Positions 43,532 to 52,145 of a stretch of 64,000 nt of DNA are shown here, one piece after another. The notes beneath the pieces are model-generated. The model saw only the letters and a list, made by a program, of their open reading frames with translations. It made no database searches and was not told the origin of the DNA. Origin of the DNA: Legionella sp. MW5194 (GTDB lineage: Bacteria > Pseudomonadota > Gammaproteobacteria > Legionellales > Legionellaceae); contig NZ_CP045732.1 in the NCBI RefSeq assembly GCF_016864235.1, positions 744,001 through 808,000 of the forward strand, written 5' to 3'. Each line of letters starts with the position of its first letter. The first letter of the stretch is position 1. The position numbers and the translations under genes were made by a program.

Positions 43532-44655
43532 GCGACTCGATTTTAGTGATTAATACCGGGTCTTCGAGCATTAAATTTCAGGTATTCAGCCGCAGGCCCG
43601 TGTTAAAATGCCTGCTCAAGGGCAAGATTGTTGATTTAGGCTTAAACCCTTCCCTTATGGCCATGGATGGTACAAATCAGACACAGACTCTTGCCCTTCC
43701 GGCCGAGTGCAATCACGAAGAGGCCCTGCATTTTCTCTTCCGTTGGTTTCAGGAGCAGAATCAGGCCGGGCCGATTAACACGGTGACGCATCGCATCGTC
43801 CATGGCGGTGAACGCTACACATCGAGTGTGGTGATCACACCAGAAGTGATGGCTTATTTGCGGCAATTATGTCCTTTAGCCCCCTTGCACCAGCCGCACA
43901 ACCTGATGGCGGTTGATATTTTCAGCGTCATTAAGCCGGAATTAGTGCAAATCGCCTGTTTTGATACCGCTTTTCACGCGGGGCATGATCCTTTATTGAC
44001 AGCCTATGCGCTGCCGCAAACCCTTCGTGATCAGGGGATTCGCCGTTATGGTTTTCATGGCCTGTCCTACGAGTGGCTGGCTCACTCATTGCGCCAGAAC
44101 GAACCGGAGTTGATTAAAAAACGCCTGGTCGCCGCCCATCTGGGGAATGGTGCCAGCCTGTGTGCCATGCACAATGGCTGCAGCGTGGATACCACCATGG
44201 GCATGACCGCGCTTGATGGCTTGCCCATGGGTACCCGGTGTGGGAGCCTGGATCCCGGTGCTGTCATTTACATGACCCGCGAGCTTCAACTTTCCCCGGA
44301 TGAGGCCGAGTCTATCCTTTATCATGAGTCAGGATTGAAGGGCTTATCGCAGTGGACCCAGGATGTTCGTCTGCTGCAGAACAGTGAAGACCCAAAGGCG
44401 CAATTTGCACTCGACTTTTTTTGCCTGCGGACTGCGCAGTTTGCCGGCATGATGGCGGTTTCCCTGGGTGGAATCGATGGCCTGGTATTTACCGGGGGTA
44501 TCGGAGAAAACGCAGACGCCCTACGCGAGCGTATTGTCCATTCCCTTGATTTTTTAAGGCCCTTTGCAGTCCGCGTCATCGAGGCGAATGAAGAACACAT
44601 GATGGCATTGCACACACTGACAGTGCTTGAAAATCAGAAGGAGAAACGCACATGA
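43528..44655 (+). CDS. ackA: Acetate kinase
   Basis: 375 residues with LVINTGSSSIKFQVF at the start, HRIVHGGERY, FDTAFHAGHDPLLTAYALP, RRYGFHGLSYEW, AHLGNGASLCAMHNG, DTTMGMTALDGLPMGTRCGSLDP and VFTGGIGENA, all standard. It makes acetate (or propionate) and ATP from acyl-phosphate, taking the product of the upstream gene. Start and stop both overlap neighbours by 4 nt (ATGA), so expression is tightly coupled. A short-chain acyl substrate other than acetate is possible. Confidence 0.92.
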   Translation: MSDSILVINTGSSSIKFQVFSRRPVLKCLLKGKIVDLGLNPSLMAMDGTNQTQTLALPAECNHEEALHFLFRWFQEQNQAGPINTVTHRIVHGGERYTSSVVITPEVMAYLRQLCPLAPLHQPHNLMAVDIFSVIKPELVQIACFDTAFHAGHDPLLTAYALPQTLRDQGIRRYGFHGLSYEWLAHSLRQNEPELIKKRLVAAHLGNGASLCAMHNGCSVDTTMGMTALDGLPMGTRCGSLDPGAVIYMTRELQLSPDEAESILYHESGLKGLSQWTQDVRLLQNSEDPKAQFALDFFCLRTAQFAGMMAVSLGGIDGLVFTGGIGENADALRERIVHSLDFLRPFAVRVIEANEEHMMALHTLTVLENQKEKRT

Positions 44656-45407
44656 CCCATTTAAAAGGACTGATTGTCGGCATAGCCAATAAAGACTCCA
44701 TTGCCTGGGGATGTGCAAAAGTCCTGCATGAGGCAGGCTGTGAACTTGCGGTAACCTATCAGAATGAAAAAACCAAACCCTATATCGAACCCTTGGTTAA
44801 TGAATTAGCCTGTCCCATAGTCATGCCGCTGGATGTCAGGGAGGAGGAGCAGATGGATGCGTTGTTTCAGCGCATCCAAACGCATTGGGGGCGTCTGGAT
44901 TTCCTGATCCATGCAATTGCGTTTGCACCTAAAAGCGATTTGCAGGGACGTGTGGTCGATTGTTCCCGTGAAGGATTTATGATCGCCATGGACATTTCCT
45001 GCCATTCGTTTATTCGTTTGGCCAGGGCGGCGGAACCCTTGATGAGTCATGGCGGAAGCCTTATCACCATGAGCTATTATGGATCAGAAAAAGTCGTGCA
45101 GAATTACAATGTGATGGGACCGGTGAAGGCGGCATTGGAAGCCACGGTGCGCTATCTGGCGACTGAACTTGGCAGTAAAAAAATAAGAGTCAATGCCATT
45201 TCGCCAGGACCGGTCAGTACCCGTGCAGCCTCAGGCCTTACTGATTTTGATGAGCTCATGGAAAAAGCCGCGCAGAAAGCCCCGCTGCATCAGCGATTGA
45301 CCATCGAAGCCATTGGTGAAATGGCGGCTTTTCTCGTTTCCGAAAAAGCACAATCGATTACAGGTCAAATCCTCTATGTGGATGGCGGGTATAATATTCA
45401 GGATTAA
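44652..45407 (+). CDS. fabI: Enoyl-[acyl-carrier-protein] reductase, FabI type
   Basis: 251 residues, short-chain dehydrogenase fold. KGLIVGIANKDSIAWGCAK is the FabI nucleotide loop; the Y-x6-K pair lies in NYNVMGPVKAALEAT with the preceding SYYGSEKVV; GPVSTRAASGL and QILYVDGGYNI close the protein. It reduces enoyl-ACP with NAD(P)H in fatty-acid synthesis. As the last gene of the coupled operon it links this acyl-phosphate module to fatty-acid chemistry. A second, housekeeping FabI may exist elsewhere; this one could work on a special acyl pool. Confidence 0.85.
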   Translation: MTHLKGLIVGIANKDSIAWGCAKVLHEAGCELAVTYQNEKTKPYIEPLVNELACPIVMPLDVREEEQMDALFQRIQTHWGRLDFLIHAIAFAPKSDLQGRVVDCSREGFMIAMDISCHSFIRLARAAEPLMSHGGSLITMSYYGSEKVVQNYNVMGPVKAALEATVRYLATELGSKKIRVNAISPGPVSTRAASGLTDFDELMEKAAQKAPLHQRLTIEAIGEMAAFLVSEKAQSITGQILYVDGGYNIQD

Positions 45408-45429
45408 GCCTGGATTTGGCGCGAGACGC

Positions 45430-45600
45430 TTATTTTCTGTTCAGCGGTTTGGCTTGACGGAAGAAATGGTTGAACAGGAAATAGAGTATCCCCATGCGGC
45501 TTAACGGCATGTTTTTCAGGCTTTTATTTTTAAAAAAGGTAGCCAGAAGGTGGCCAATCAGTTTGGCCTGGAAATAGCGGAATAAAAAACGGTATACCAT
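45430..45600 (-). CDS. Small 56-residue basic protein, hypothetical
   Basis: An open frame from ATG at 45600 to TAA at 45430, with GGAGA 10-14 nt upstream. The product is aromatic- and Arg/Lys-rich with a moderately hydrophobic first half (RFLFRYFQAKLIGHLLATFF) and second half (MGILYFLFNHFFRQ), so it may be amphipathic or membrane-associated. It lies between the fabI stop and the ku stop. Too short to be sure; no family recognised. Confidence 0.45.
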   Translation of the reverse strand: MVYRFLFRYFQAKLIGHLLATFFKNKSLKNMPLSRMGILYFLFNHFFRQAKPLNRK

Positions 45601-45672
45601 CGGTCGATTTCTCCATAGACATTCACATCAGTAAGTATAGTTGCTTATGGATGAAATTGTACTAATTTTGTG

Positions 45673-46530
45673 CTATTTTGAAGAGGATTTCCTGGTTCCT
45701 TTGGCTGTTTTACTGGCGTTCTGTTTGTCGGTTTTCCCTTTCCCCTTTTTTTCCATGCTTTGCTTAAGCAGTTCCATGAAATCAATGACATCATCACTGG
45801 CTGTTTTCTTCGCTTTTTTAGACGGTTTGGCACTGGTAATGCCCTGCATTTTCTTGTCTATCCAGGCAATGAGCGCGTCGCGGTACTCGTCATGGTATTT
45901 TGCAGGCTCCCAGGACGTGCTCATTTCAGAAATCAGGTCCTGAGCCATTTTGATTTCTTTGTCATTGATTTTATAGTCTTTTAAGTCATGAGTCGGAAAA
46001 TTAAAATCCTCTTCTTCGCGGATTTCCTGTTGAAAGCGAATGATGTATAAAATCAGAGCCTTGTCATGGGGAAGGATAAGACTCAAGTATTCACGGGTTC
46101 GAATGATGATTTTGGCTACGCCGACTTTATTGGATTTTTTCAACGCTTCCCGCAATAACACGTAGGCTTTCTTATTCTTGCTTTCCGGGAGAATATAGTA
46201 AGGTTTATCGAAAAAAAGATAATCAATGTCCTTTAGATTAACGAATTCCTCGATATCAATGGATTTATAGGCTTCAGGACTTGCTTTTTTGAAGTCCTCT
46301 TCGTCCAGGACGATATAACTGTCCTTGTCATATTCATAGGCTTTAACAATCTCATTCCAGGGCACTTCCTTGCCTGTTTCGGAATTGACGCGTTCATAGC
46401 GAATGCGGGAATGGTCACGTGAGTCCACCAGGTGAAAGTGAATATCCTGTTTTTCTTCAACTTGCACGAGGCTGACAGGGATGGCAACCAGACCGAAGGA
46501 AATGTCGCCTTTCCACACAGGCCTTGGCAT
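45673..46530 (-). CDS. ku: Ku DNA end-binding protein (NHEJ)
   Basis: 285 residues with the bacterial Ku core: RPVWKGDISFGLVAIPVSL at the start, RYERVNSETGKEVPW, KDIDYLFFDKPYYILP and QEIREEEDFNFP further on, then a lysine-rich tail (about 245-285) typical of Ku C-termini that recruit LigD. It binds broken DNA ends as a homodimer. It is divergent from ligD with a shared short promoter region (46531-46635), as in many NHEJ bacteria. Confidence 0.92.
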   Translation of the reverse strand: MPRPVWKGDISFGLVAIPVSLVQVEEKQDIHFHLVDSRDHSRIRYERVNSETGKEVPWNEIVKAYEYDKDSYIVLDEEDFKKASPEAYKSIDIEEFVNLKDIDYLFFDKPYYILPESKNKKAYVLLREALKKSNKVGVAKIIIRTREYLSLILPHDKALILYIIRFQQEIREEEDFNFPTHDLKDYKINDKEIKMAQDLISEMSTSWEPAKYHDEYRDALIAWIDKKMQGITSAKPSKKAKKTASDDVIDFMELLKQSMEKKGKGKTDKQNASKTAKGTRKSSSK

Positions 46531-46635
46531 GGTTTTCTCCTTGTTTTTATCTTTCTTTAAGTATAGGTAAAAATACGTGTCTGTTCTTTTATTGAACTAC
46601 AATTAAAGAGTTAAAAGGACGAGCCAAGGATTGCC

Positions 46636-49116
46636 ATGGGCCTTGAAACCTATCATAAAAAGAGAAATTTTAAAAAAACGCCCGAACCGCGCGGTCGTGT
46701 GCATCGGCAGAAGCATTTTCTTTATGTCATTCAAAAACATGCCGCGAGCCACCTGCATTATGATTTCCGCCTGGAACTGGATGGTGTGCTGAAAAGCTGG
46801 GCGGTGCCGAAAGGTCCCTGCCTTGACAATACTGTCAAACGCCTCGCGGTGCATGTGGAGGATCATCCCATTGAATACGGCACGTTTGAAGGGATCATTC
46901 CCAAAGGTGAATACGGCGGGGGTACGGTGATGCTTTGGGATCAGGGTGAATGGATTCCACTGGACAAGGATCCGCGGGCCGGTTATGAAAAAGGCCATTT
47001 ACGTTTTGAATTAAAAGGAAAAAAACTGAGAGGGCGCTGGGATTTAATCCGGTTCAAAGACGATAAAAACTGGTTCCTGATTAAGTTCAAAGACGATTAT
47101 GCCAAGCCGGCCGACTACGACATAACCACCGATAAACCCTTGAGTGTATTAAGCGGGCAATCCATGGAAGGCCTTTCTGATCACTACGAGCGGGTGTGGA
47201 GCAGTAAGGGAAAAAAAAACAGGGGGCGTAAAAAATCCATGATGGCGGCGCAAGGATTACAATTGAACCTTCCCGAATCGCCCTTTCTTAAGTCTGTCTC
47301 CGTCCAATTGGCGACGCTGGTGAACAAACCACCGCGAGGGGAGGATTGGCTACAGGAGTTAAAGCTCGACGGTTACCGTATTTTAGCATTGAAAAACAAT
47401 AAAAAAATCCATCTGTTAAGCCGAAACCACAATGACTGGACCTCGGTTTTTCCGGCAGTGGTTGACGCCATTGGCGAATTACCGGTTAAAAAGGCCATTT
47501 TTGACGGCGAAGTGGTGGTTTTAAACGACGAGGGACGGCCTGACTTTCAGCGTTTGCAGAATTCCATTAAAGAAGGCTTAAAAGCGCCATTTATCTATTA
47601 TCTGTTTGATTTGCTGTACCTTGAACAATACGATTTACGCCCCTTGCCGCTGATTGAGCGGAAAAGCCTGCTGGCGCCATTGATCGCAGCGTCTGCCTCA
47701 TCCACTCTGCGCTACAGCGACCACATCATTGGTCAGGGCAATGAGGTCTTTCAACAGGCCTGTGACATGGCGTTGGAAGGCATCATTGCCAAGCAGATTC
47801 ACAGCCCTTACGAAGGTAAGCGTTCCTTGTCCTGGCTTAAAATCAAATGCTGCCAGCGGCAGGAATTCGTCATTGGCGGTTTTACCCAGCCCAAAGGCTC
47901 ACGCACCTGTTTTGGATCGCTGTTTATTGGTGTATTCAATGAGCAGGGCGAATTGGTGCATACGGGTAATGTAGGCACCGGTTTTACTGACAAATCCATC
48001 AAATCCCTGTATGAGAAAATAAAACCCCTCATCACTGACAAAAACCCTTTTAAAAAACGACCGCCGGATGCCAAAACGGCGACCTGGGTGAAGCCTGAAC
48101 TGGTCATTGAAGTTGAATTTTCACAATGGACAGAGGATGGCCGATTAAGGCATCCGAGTTTCAAGGGCTTACGCTTGGATAAGCCAGCCATTGAGGTGAC
48201 TAAGGAAAAGGTCAAACCAGTAGAATCCATTGAGAAAAAGGGGGCTAAAATCAAAAGCACAGCCATTATTCTGTCTAATCCGGACAAGATTCTTTACCCG
48301 GAAGATAAAATTACCAAACAGGATCTTTTCGCGTATTATGACGAAGTCAGCGATTATATCCTGCCTTACATCCGCAACCGGTTTTTATCCCTGGTGCGTT
48401 GTCCTTCAAGCTACACCGAATGTTTTTATCAGAAACACTTAAACCAGAAGTCAGATCACCTGCTTTCCCTGCCTGTTCAGGATAAAAACGGCGATTCCGA
48501 GCAATACCTGTATCTTGATGACAAGGAGGGGCTGTTAACTCTGGTGCAAATGGGTGTTCTTGAAATTCATCCCTGGGGCAGTACGGTAAAGCAGTACGAG
48601 TACCCGGATATTCTTATTTTTGATTTGGATCCCGGGGTCGGGGTGGCATGGAGTCAGGTGGTCGATGCCGCCTTCGATATCCGCGATCGCCTGGCGAGTT
48701 ATTCGTTGCGCTGTTTTGTAAAAACAACCGGAGGAAAGGGTTTGCATCTGGTGATTCCCATTAAGCCTGACCATGATTGGGAAATGATAAAAAACTACAC
48801 CCATGTGTTTGTTGAATACCTTGAAAAAATCAATCCTAAAAACTACATCAGCACCATGGCGAAAGTGAAGCGCAAGGGGAAAATTTTCGTTGATTACCTG
48901 CGCAATCAGCGCGGAGCCACGGCCATTGCCCCGTTTTCAACGCGAGCGAGGCCGCACGCACCGGTAGCAGTGCCTTTGCATTGGGAGGAGTTAAGCGGGC
49001 GATTTGATGACAATTTTTATACTATCCAGACGCTGCCAAAGCGGCTTAGGCAGTTAAAACACGATCCCTGGGCGGATTTCTGGACAATTGTGCAATCCCT
49101 GCGCATTGAAAACTAG
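46636..49116 (+). CDS. ligD: Multidomain ATP-dependent DNA ligase LigD
   Basis: 826 residues with domains in the order phosphoesterase (about 10-160: HLHYDFRLELDGVLKSWAVPKGP, HPIEYGTFEGIIPKGEYGGG), ligase (about 215-510; the adenylated Lys in ELKLDGYR, then DGEVVVLNDEGRPDFQ) and primase/polymerase (about 530-820: DKILYPEDKITKQDLFAYY, FDLDPG, VKTTGGKGLHLVIP). This PE-Lig-Pol order is the Pseudomonas type. It repairs double-strand breaks with Ku. Confidence 0.93.
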   Translation: MGLETYHKKRNFKKTPEPRGRVHRQKHFLYVIQKHAASHLHYDFRLELDGVLKSWAVPKGPCLDNTVKRLAVHVEDHPIEYGTFEGIIPKGEYGGGTVMLWDQGEWIPLDKDPRAGYEKGHLRFELKGKKLRGRWDLIRFKDDKNWFLIKFKDDYAKPADYDITTDKPLSVLSGQSMEGLSDHYERVWSSKGKKNRGRKKSMMAAQGLQLNLPESPFLKSVSVQLATLVNKPPRGEDWLQELKLDGYRILALKNNKKIHLLSRNHNDWTSVFPAVVDAIGELPVKKAIFDGEVVVLNDEGRPDFQRLQNSIKEGLKAPFIYYLFDLLYLEQYDLRPLPLIERKSLLAPLIAASASSTLRYSDHIIGQGNEVFQQACDMALEGIIAKQIHSPYEGKRSLSWLKIKCCQRQEFVIGGFTQPKGSRTCFGSLFIGVFNEQGELVHTGNVGTGFTDKSIKSLYEKIKPLITDKNPFKKRPPDAKTATWVKPELVIEVEFSQWTEDGRLRHPSFKGLRLDKPAIEVTKEKVKPVESIEKKGAKIKSTAIILSNPDKILYPEDKITKQDLFAYYDEVSDYILPYIRNRFLSLVRCPSSYTECFYQKHLNQKSDHLLSLPVQDKNGDSEQYLYLDDKEGLLTLVQMGVLEIHPWGSTVKQYEYPDILIFDLDPGVGVAWSQVVDAAFDIRDRLASYSLRCFVKTTGGKGLHLVIPIKPDHDWEMIKNYTHVFVEYLEKINPKNYISTMAKVKRKGKIFVDYLRNQRGATAIAPFSTRARPHAPVAVPLHWEELSGRFDDNFYTIQTLPKRLRQLKHDPWADFWTIVQSLRIEN

Positions 49117-49189
49117 TCAGGCATTTCGGATTGGATGGGATGTTAGGCTGTGGTATCCTCGCTCTTTCATCAAGACACAGGGAGCGAAC

Positions 49190-49576
49190 GTGACGACCTT
49201 ACTGATTTGCCTGTTTATTGCAGCATTACTACCCTATCTATCAAAGCTGGCAGTAGTCTATGCCATTAAAAAAGAAGGCCGCTACGATAATCATCATCCT
49301 CGCCAGCAGCAGGCCGGACTCACCGGCTTGGGTGCTCGGGCTGTGGCGGCGCATCAGAACAGCTTTGAAGCCTTGCTGGTTTTCTCCACGGCGGTTCTTG
49401 CGGCATTAGCGACTGAGCACACCTCAACAGTCAATCAATATTTAGCCATTGCCTTCATTGCGGCAAGGCTCGCCTACCATGCCATTTATCTGTTGAATTG
49501 GTCGACATTACGATCCACCATCTGGTTTGTGGGATGGTTGTGTTCAATCAGTATTTTGTGGAATTGCATTCCTTAA
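49190..49576 (+). CDS. MAPEG-family small membrane protein
   Basis: About 128 residues with four hydrophobic segments and the MAPEG pattern (NHHPRQQQAGLTGLGARAVAAHQNSFEALLVF, split here by segment). Many bacterial members have no known reaction. The GTG at 49190 has GGAG 5 nt upstream and is preferred over an ATG at 49088, which would overlap the LigD end and add 34 poorly fitting residues. Confidence 0.85.
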   Translation: MTTLLICLFIAALLPYLSKLAVVYAIKKEGRYDNHHPRQQQAGLTGLGARAVAAHQNSFEALLVFSTAVLAALATEHTSTVNQYLAIAFIAARLAYHAIYLLNWSTLRSTIWFVGWLCSISILWNCIP

Positions 49577-49604
49577 AGACTCTGGTAACAAGCCCACAGC
49601 CTGT

Positions 49605-50861
49605 CTACAACCCCAGCCAGCGTATAAAATGGGCAGTTGTTTTCAGAGTTGCTGTGGGGCGACTGTCAAAAGAAATCAGGTAGTCGTCCGTGCCCGGGTT
49701 TTCCTCGCTGTCGTCTCGTTTGTTAATGGTTTTAATCTTCCCAAGATTCATCAGCTTCATTTCGGTGATGTAATAGCCGCGCAGACGCTTCACCTCAGGA
49801 ATGACAAAATAAAAGTGGCTGAAATCAGGTCGCGGTTGCTGGGTGTTGCCAAGCAGGGTGGTGAATTCATCCTGGCTTAAGGCAATGTATTCAATTTTAT
49901 CAATCTGTCTTCTCAGCATGCGTTCCAGCGGCGGCGGGCGATGAAAGAATCGCAGGTAATTATCGGCGGTAATCACCACAATCGGTTCATTTTCTTCCCG
50001 CTGATTGTTTTTATTGAGATCTACGAAAAGAATTCCATCGCGCGTTTCATGCTTTGGTGGCAAGAGGTTTTCCTCCACCGTCTGAATGGCACTGCGGCGG
50101 ACAGGAGAGAGATTGTCGCAATTTAAAAATTTGGATTTGAGAAACCAATTGTCGCTGGGATAATAAATCACCATAAGGGAATTGTCCTTGATGGTATCAA
50201 TGATGGGTTTCGCCAAATGCATGGGCAATGCCGGGCAGCCCCAACTGCGGCCTGCACGGCCATATTTTTTGATAAAATCCTCATCGACATACCAGCCGCT
50301 GTGCATGACTAAGTAACGCCCAATGGCATTGTCGTTAAACCCCTGATCAAGTCCCGCCAGACGTAAGGACAACCCTTCGCGTCCGTAATAAGCCTGTTCG
50401 GTTTTATAGACCCCGATGCTGCTGGCTTTGCTGTCGTACTGATTGGAAAAGTATTGTGTTAACAGGGTGCCGGAGCGGATGCCATGGGAAACGTAAGTAT
50501 GAAATAGCAATTGATTGGTGCTTAAATCAAAAACCCAGAGCCGTTTTTCGCTGGAAGGCAGAGAATAGTCAATGATGGTTAGCACCGGGTTGTGCTCAAT
50601 GTGATAAGTATCCAGGCACTTTAAGGTAGTCAATACCTTGTTAATGACCGCTTCACTGAGGTGTGGGCTTTGCTGACGCAAAAGCGCATGAATGCTTTGC
50701 AAGGTGTGTCCATTAATCGGCGGTTGATTGTTGATAACCGAAATGACTTCGCTCAATACCGGTTCTTCCTCCGGCCTGGCTCTCTCTTTGAGAAACTGCA
50801 GAGGGGTCAGTGAGAAACAGGGAAGTGTCACTGCCAAAAGCAATAACAGGCTTTTTCTCAT
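49605..50861 (-). CDS. Murein L,D-transpeptidase catalytic domain protein
   Basis: 418 residues with a signal peptide (MRKSLLLLLAVTLPCFSLTP). The catalytic region (about 95-225) includes VFDLSTNQLLFHTYVSHG, VMHSGWYVDEDF and GRSWGCPALPMHL, giving the YkuD-type His and Cys nucleophile (SWGCPA). It would act on peptidoglycan in the periplasm. A long C-terminal part (about 240-418) has LNKNNQREENEP and is of unknown role. Similar to bacterial YkuD_2-type proteins. Confidence 0.85.
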   Translation of the reverse strand: MRKSLLLLLAVTLPCFSLTPLQFLKERARPEEEPVLSEVISVINNQPPINGHTLQSIHALLRQQSPHLSEAVINKVLTTLKCLDTYHIEHNPVLTIIDYSLPSSEKRLWVFDLSTNQLLFHTYVSHGIRSGTLLTQYFSNQYDSKASSIGVYKTEQAYYGREGLSLRLAGLDQGFNDNAIGRYLVMHSGWYVDEDFIKKYGRAGRSWGCPALPMHLAKPIIDTIKDNSLMVIYYPSDNWFLKSKFLNCDNLSPVRRSAIQTVEENLLPPKHETRDGILFVDLNKNNQREENEPIVVITADNYLRFFHRPPPLERMLRRQIDKIEYIALSQDEFTTLLGNTQQPRPDFSHFYFVIPEVKRLRGYYITEMKLMNLGKIKTINKRDDSEENPGTDDYLISFDSRPTATLKTTAHFIRWLGL

Positions 50862-50937
50862 GGGAATTCCTTGGTCTATACTTTCTTATTCTTCCTCGTT
50901 ATAACTAACTATAGCTCAAACTATTTAGGGGTGCGGG

Positions 50938-52134
50938 ATGATCGATACTGCGAAAATAGTGGAAAGAATACAGGCTTTTGGGGAGCTTAGCTTTAATAAC
51001 AAAGCACTTTGTGGCATGGATACTCTCTCGGCCAAAACCATCGAGGAGGCACGCGGATTATTTGCTTTCCTTATCCCTTTAAGTCACGAACAATTCAAGT
51101 CATTTAAAACATGGTTTGGTGAAGACCGTTTTTGTGAATACAGTCTTTCGCTGGATATCAGTGCCTATGCGATTAAAGATCACCGTGGGCGTGACGTACT
51201 GACCATTAAACAATCACAAAGCAAATTTACCCACAATCAGCGCCTAACCCTGTTCACGGTTGAATACCTCGATGAGAAAAAAAGACAGAAAACACATTAC
51301 CTTGCCAAAAATAAACCTGAATTGAATGACGCATTCCGTGCCTTGCGTCTTCAGTTACCCATTCAGCAGATTGAAGAAAAACTGAAGCGTTATTATCGTC
51401 TGCGGGCAAAGCCCCACCCCAGTTCCTTCTGGGGAAAGGAATGGGGGCTGGAAAAGTACACGACACCTTACAGTGCGCCGGGGGGAATTGATGCGGTCAC
51501 CGTCGATGCTTTTCGAAACCACATGACCAATCAGGCTTTATCCGAAGCCCTGGTGCTTGATGTGGGCGGGGGCAAAGGGAGGCTCGCTGATAAATTATTG
51601 AGTGAAGCCCAGTGTCTGGGCATTGATGTTCGCTACATCTTAATTGAACCCGATTTGTCTCAATGCGAGGCCGCCGAAGCATTACTCAAAACCTACCCTC
51701 AGGTGATGGTTTTTCATGGCACCCTGCAGGATTTTATGACCCGTATTAAGGATAAGGCAGTTCAGGATGGGTTATGTCAAGCCCAGTTGGACGAGCCAGG
51801 CATCAAGGGTGGTGTGGATTTAATCATTTCCTGCGGGGGGCCCCTAAACAATCAAGTGGTTTCATACGACACCGCTCATGCCAATGCCTGTGATTATTTA
51901 GCGATGTTGGCTGAGGGTGGTGCTGTGATTGCAACGGGACTTACGTCCCTGCTGTTATCAAAAAAAAACCTCGAGTCCATCGGTTTTCGGGTTGAAAGCT
52001 GCGTGGCGGCCAAGCGCGATCAAACCATCAGCGAGAGCACGACGTACCATCCGGCGTACGTGATGTGCAAGCCTGAGAAAGGCGAGGCCATTGTCGAGGG
52101 CGGCCATTTTGGCGGACATGGGATGTCCGGTTGA
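50938..52134 (+). CDS. Class I SAM methyltransferase-like protein
   Basis: 398 residues, no signal peptide. Residues about 195-330 show a methyltransferase core: LVLDVGGGKGRLADKLL (motif I), RYILIEPDLSQ (motif II), a DLIISCGGPLNNQ segment at motif IV and a final strand region. The N-terminal 180 residues are charged and of unknown fold; the C-terminus ends in a glycine-rich HFGGHGMSG. Substrate unknown. It lies next to the tandem PDE-like effector candidates but reads in the opposite direction. Confidence 0.65.
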   Translation: MIDTAKIVERIQAFGELSFNNKALCGMDTLSAKTIEEARGLFAFLIPLSHEQFKSFKTWFGEDRFCEYSLSLDISAYAIKDHRGRDVLTIKQSQSKFTHNQRLTLFTVEYLDEKKRQKTHYLAKNKPELNDAFRALRLQLPIQQIEEKLKRYYRLRAKPHPSSFWGKEWGLEKYTTPYSAPGGIDAVTVDAFRNHMTNQALSEALVLDVGGGKGRLADKLLSEAQCLGIDVRYILIEPDLSQCEAAEALLKTYPQVMVFHGTLQDFMTRIKDKAVQDGLCQAQLDEPGIKGGVDLIISCGGPLNNQVVSYDTAHANACDYLAMLAEGGAVIATGLTSLLLSKKNLESIGFRVESCVAAKRDQTISESTTYHPAYVMCKPEKGEAIVEGGHFGGHGMSG

Positions 52135-52145
52135 TGACATTGCGG

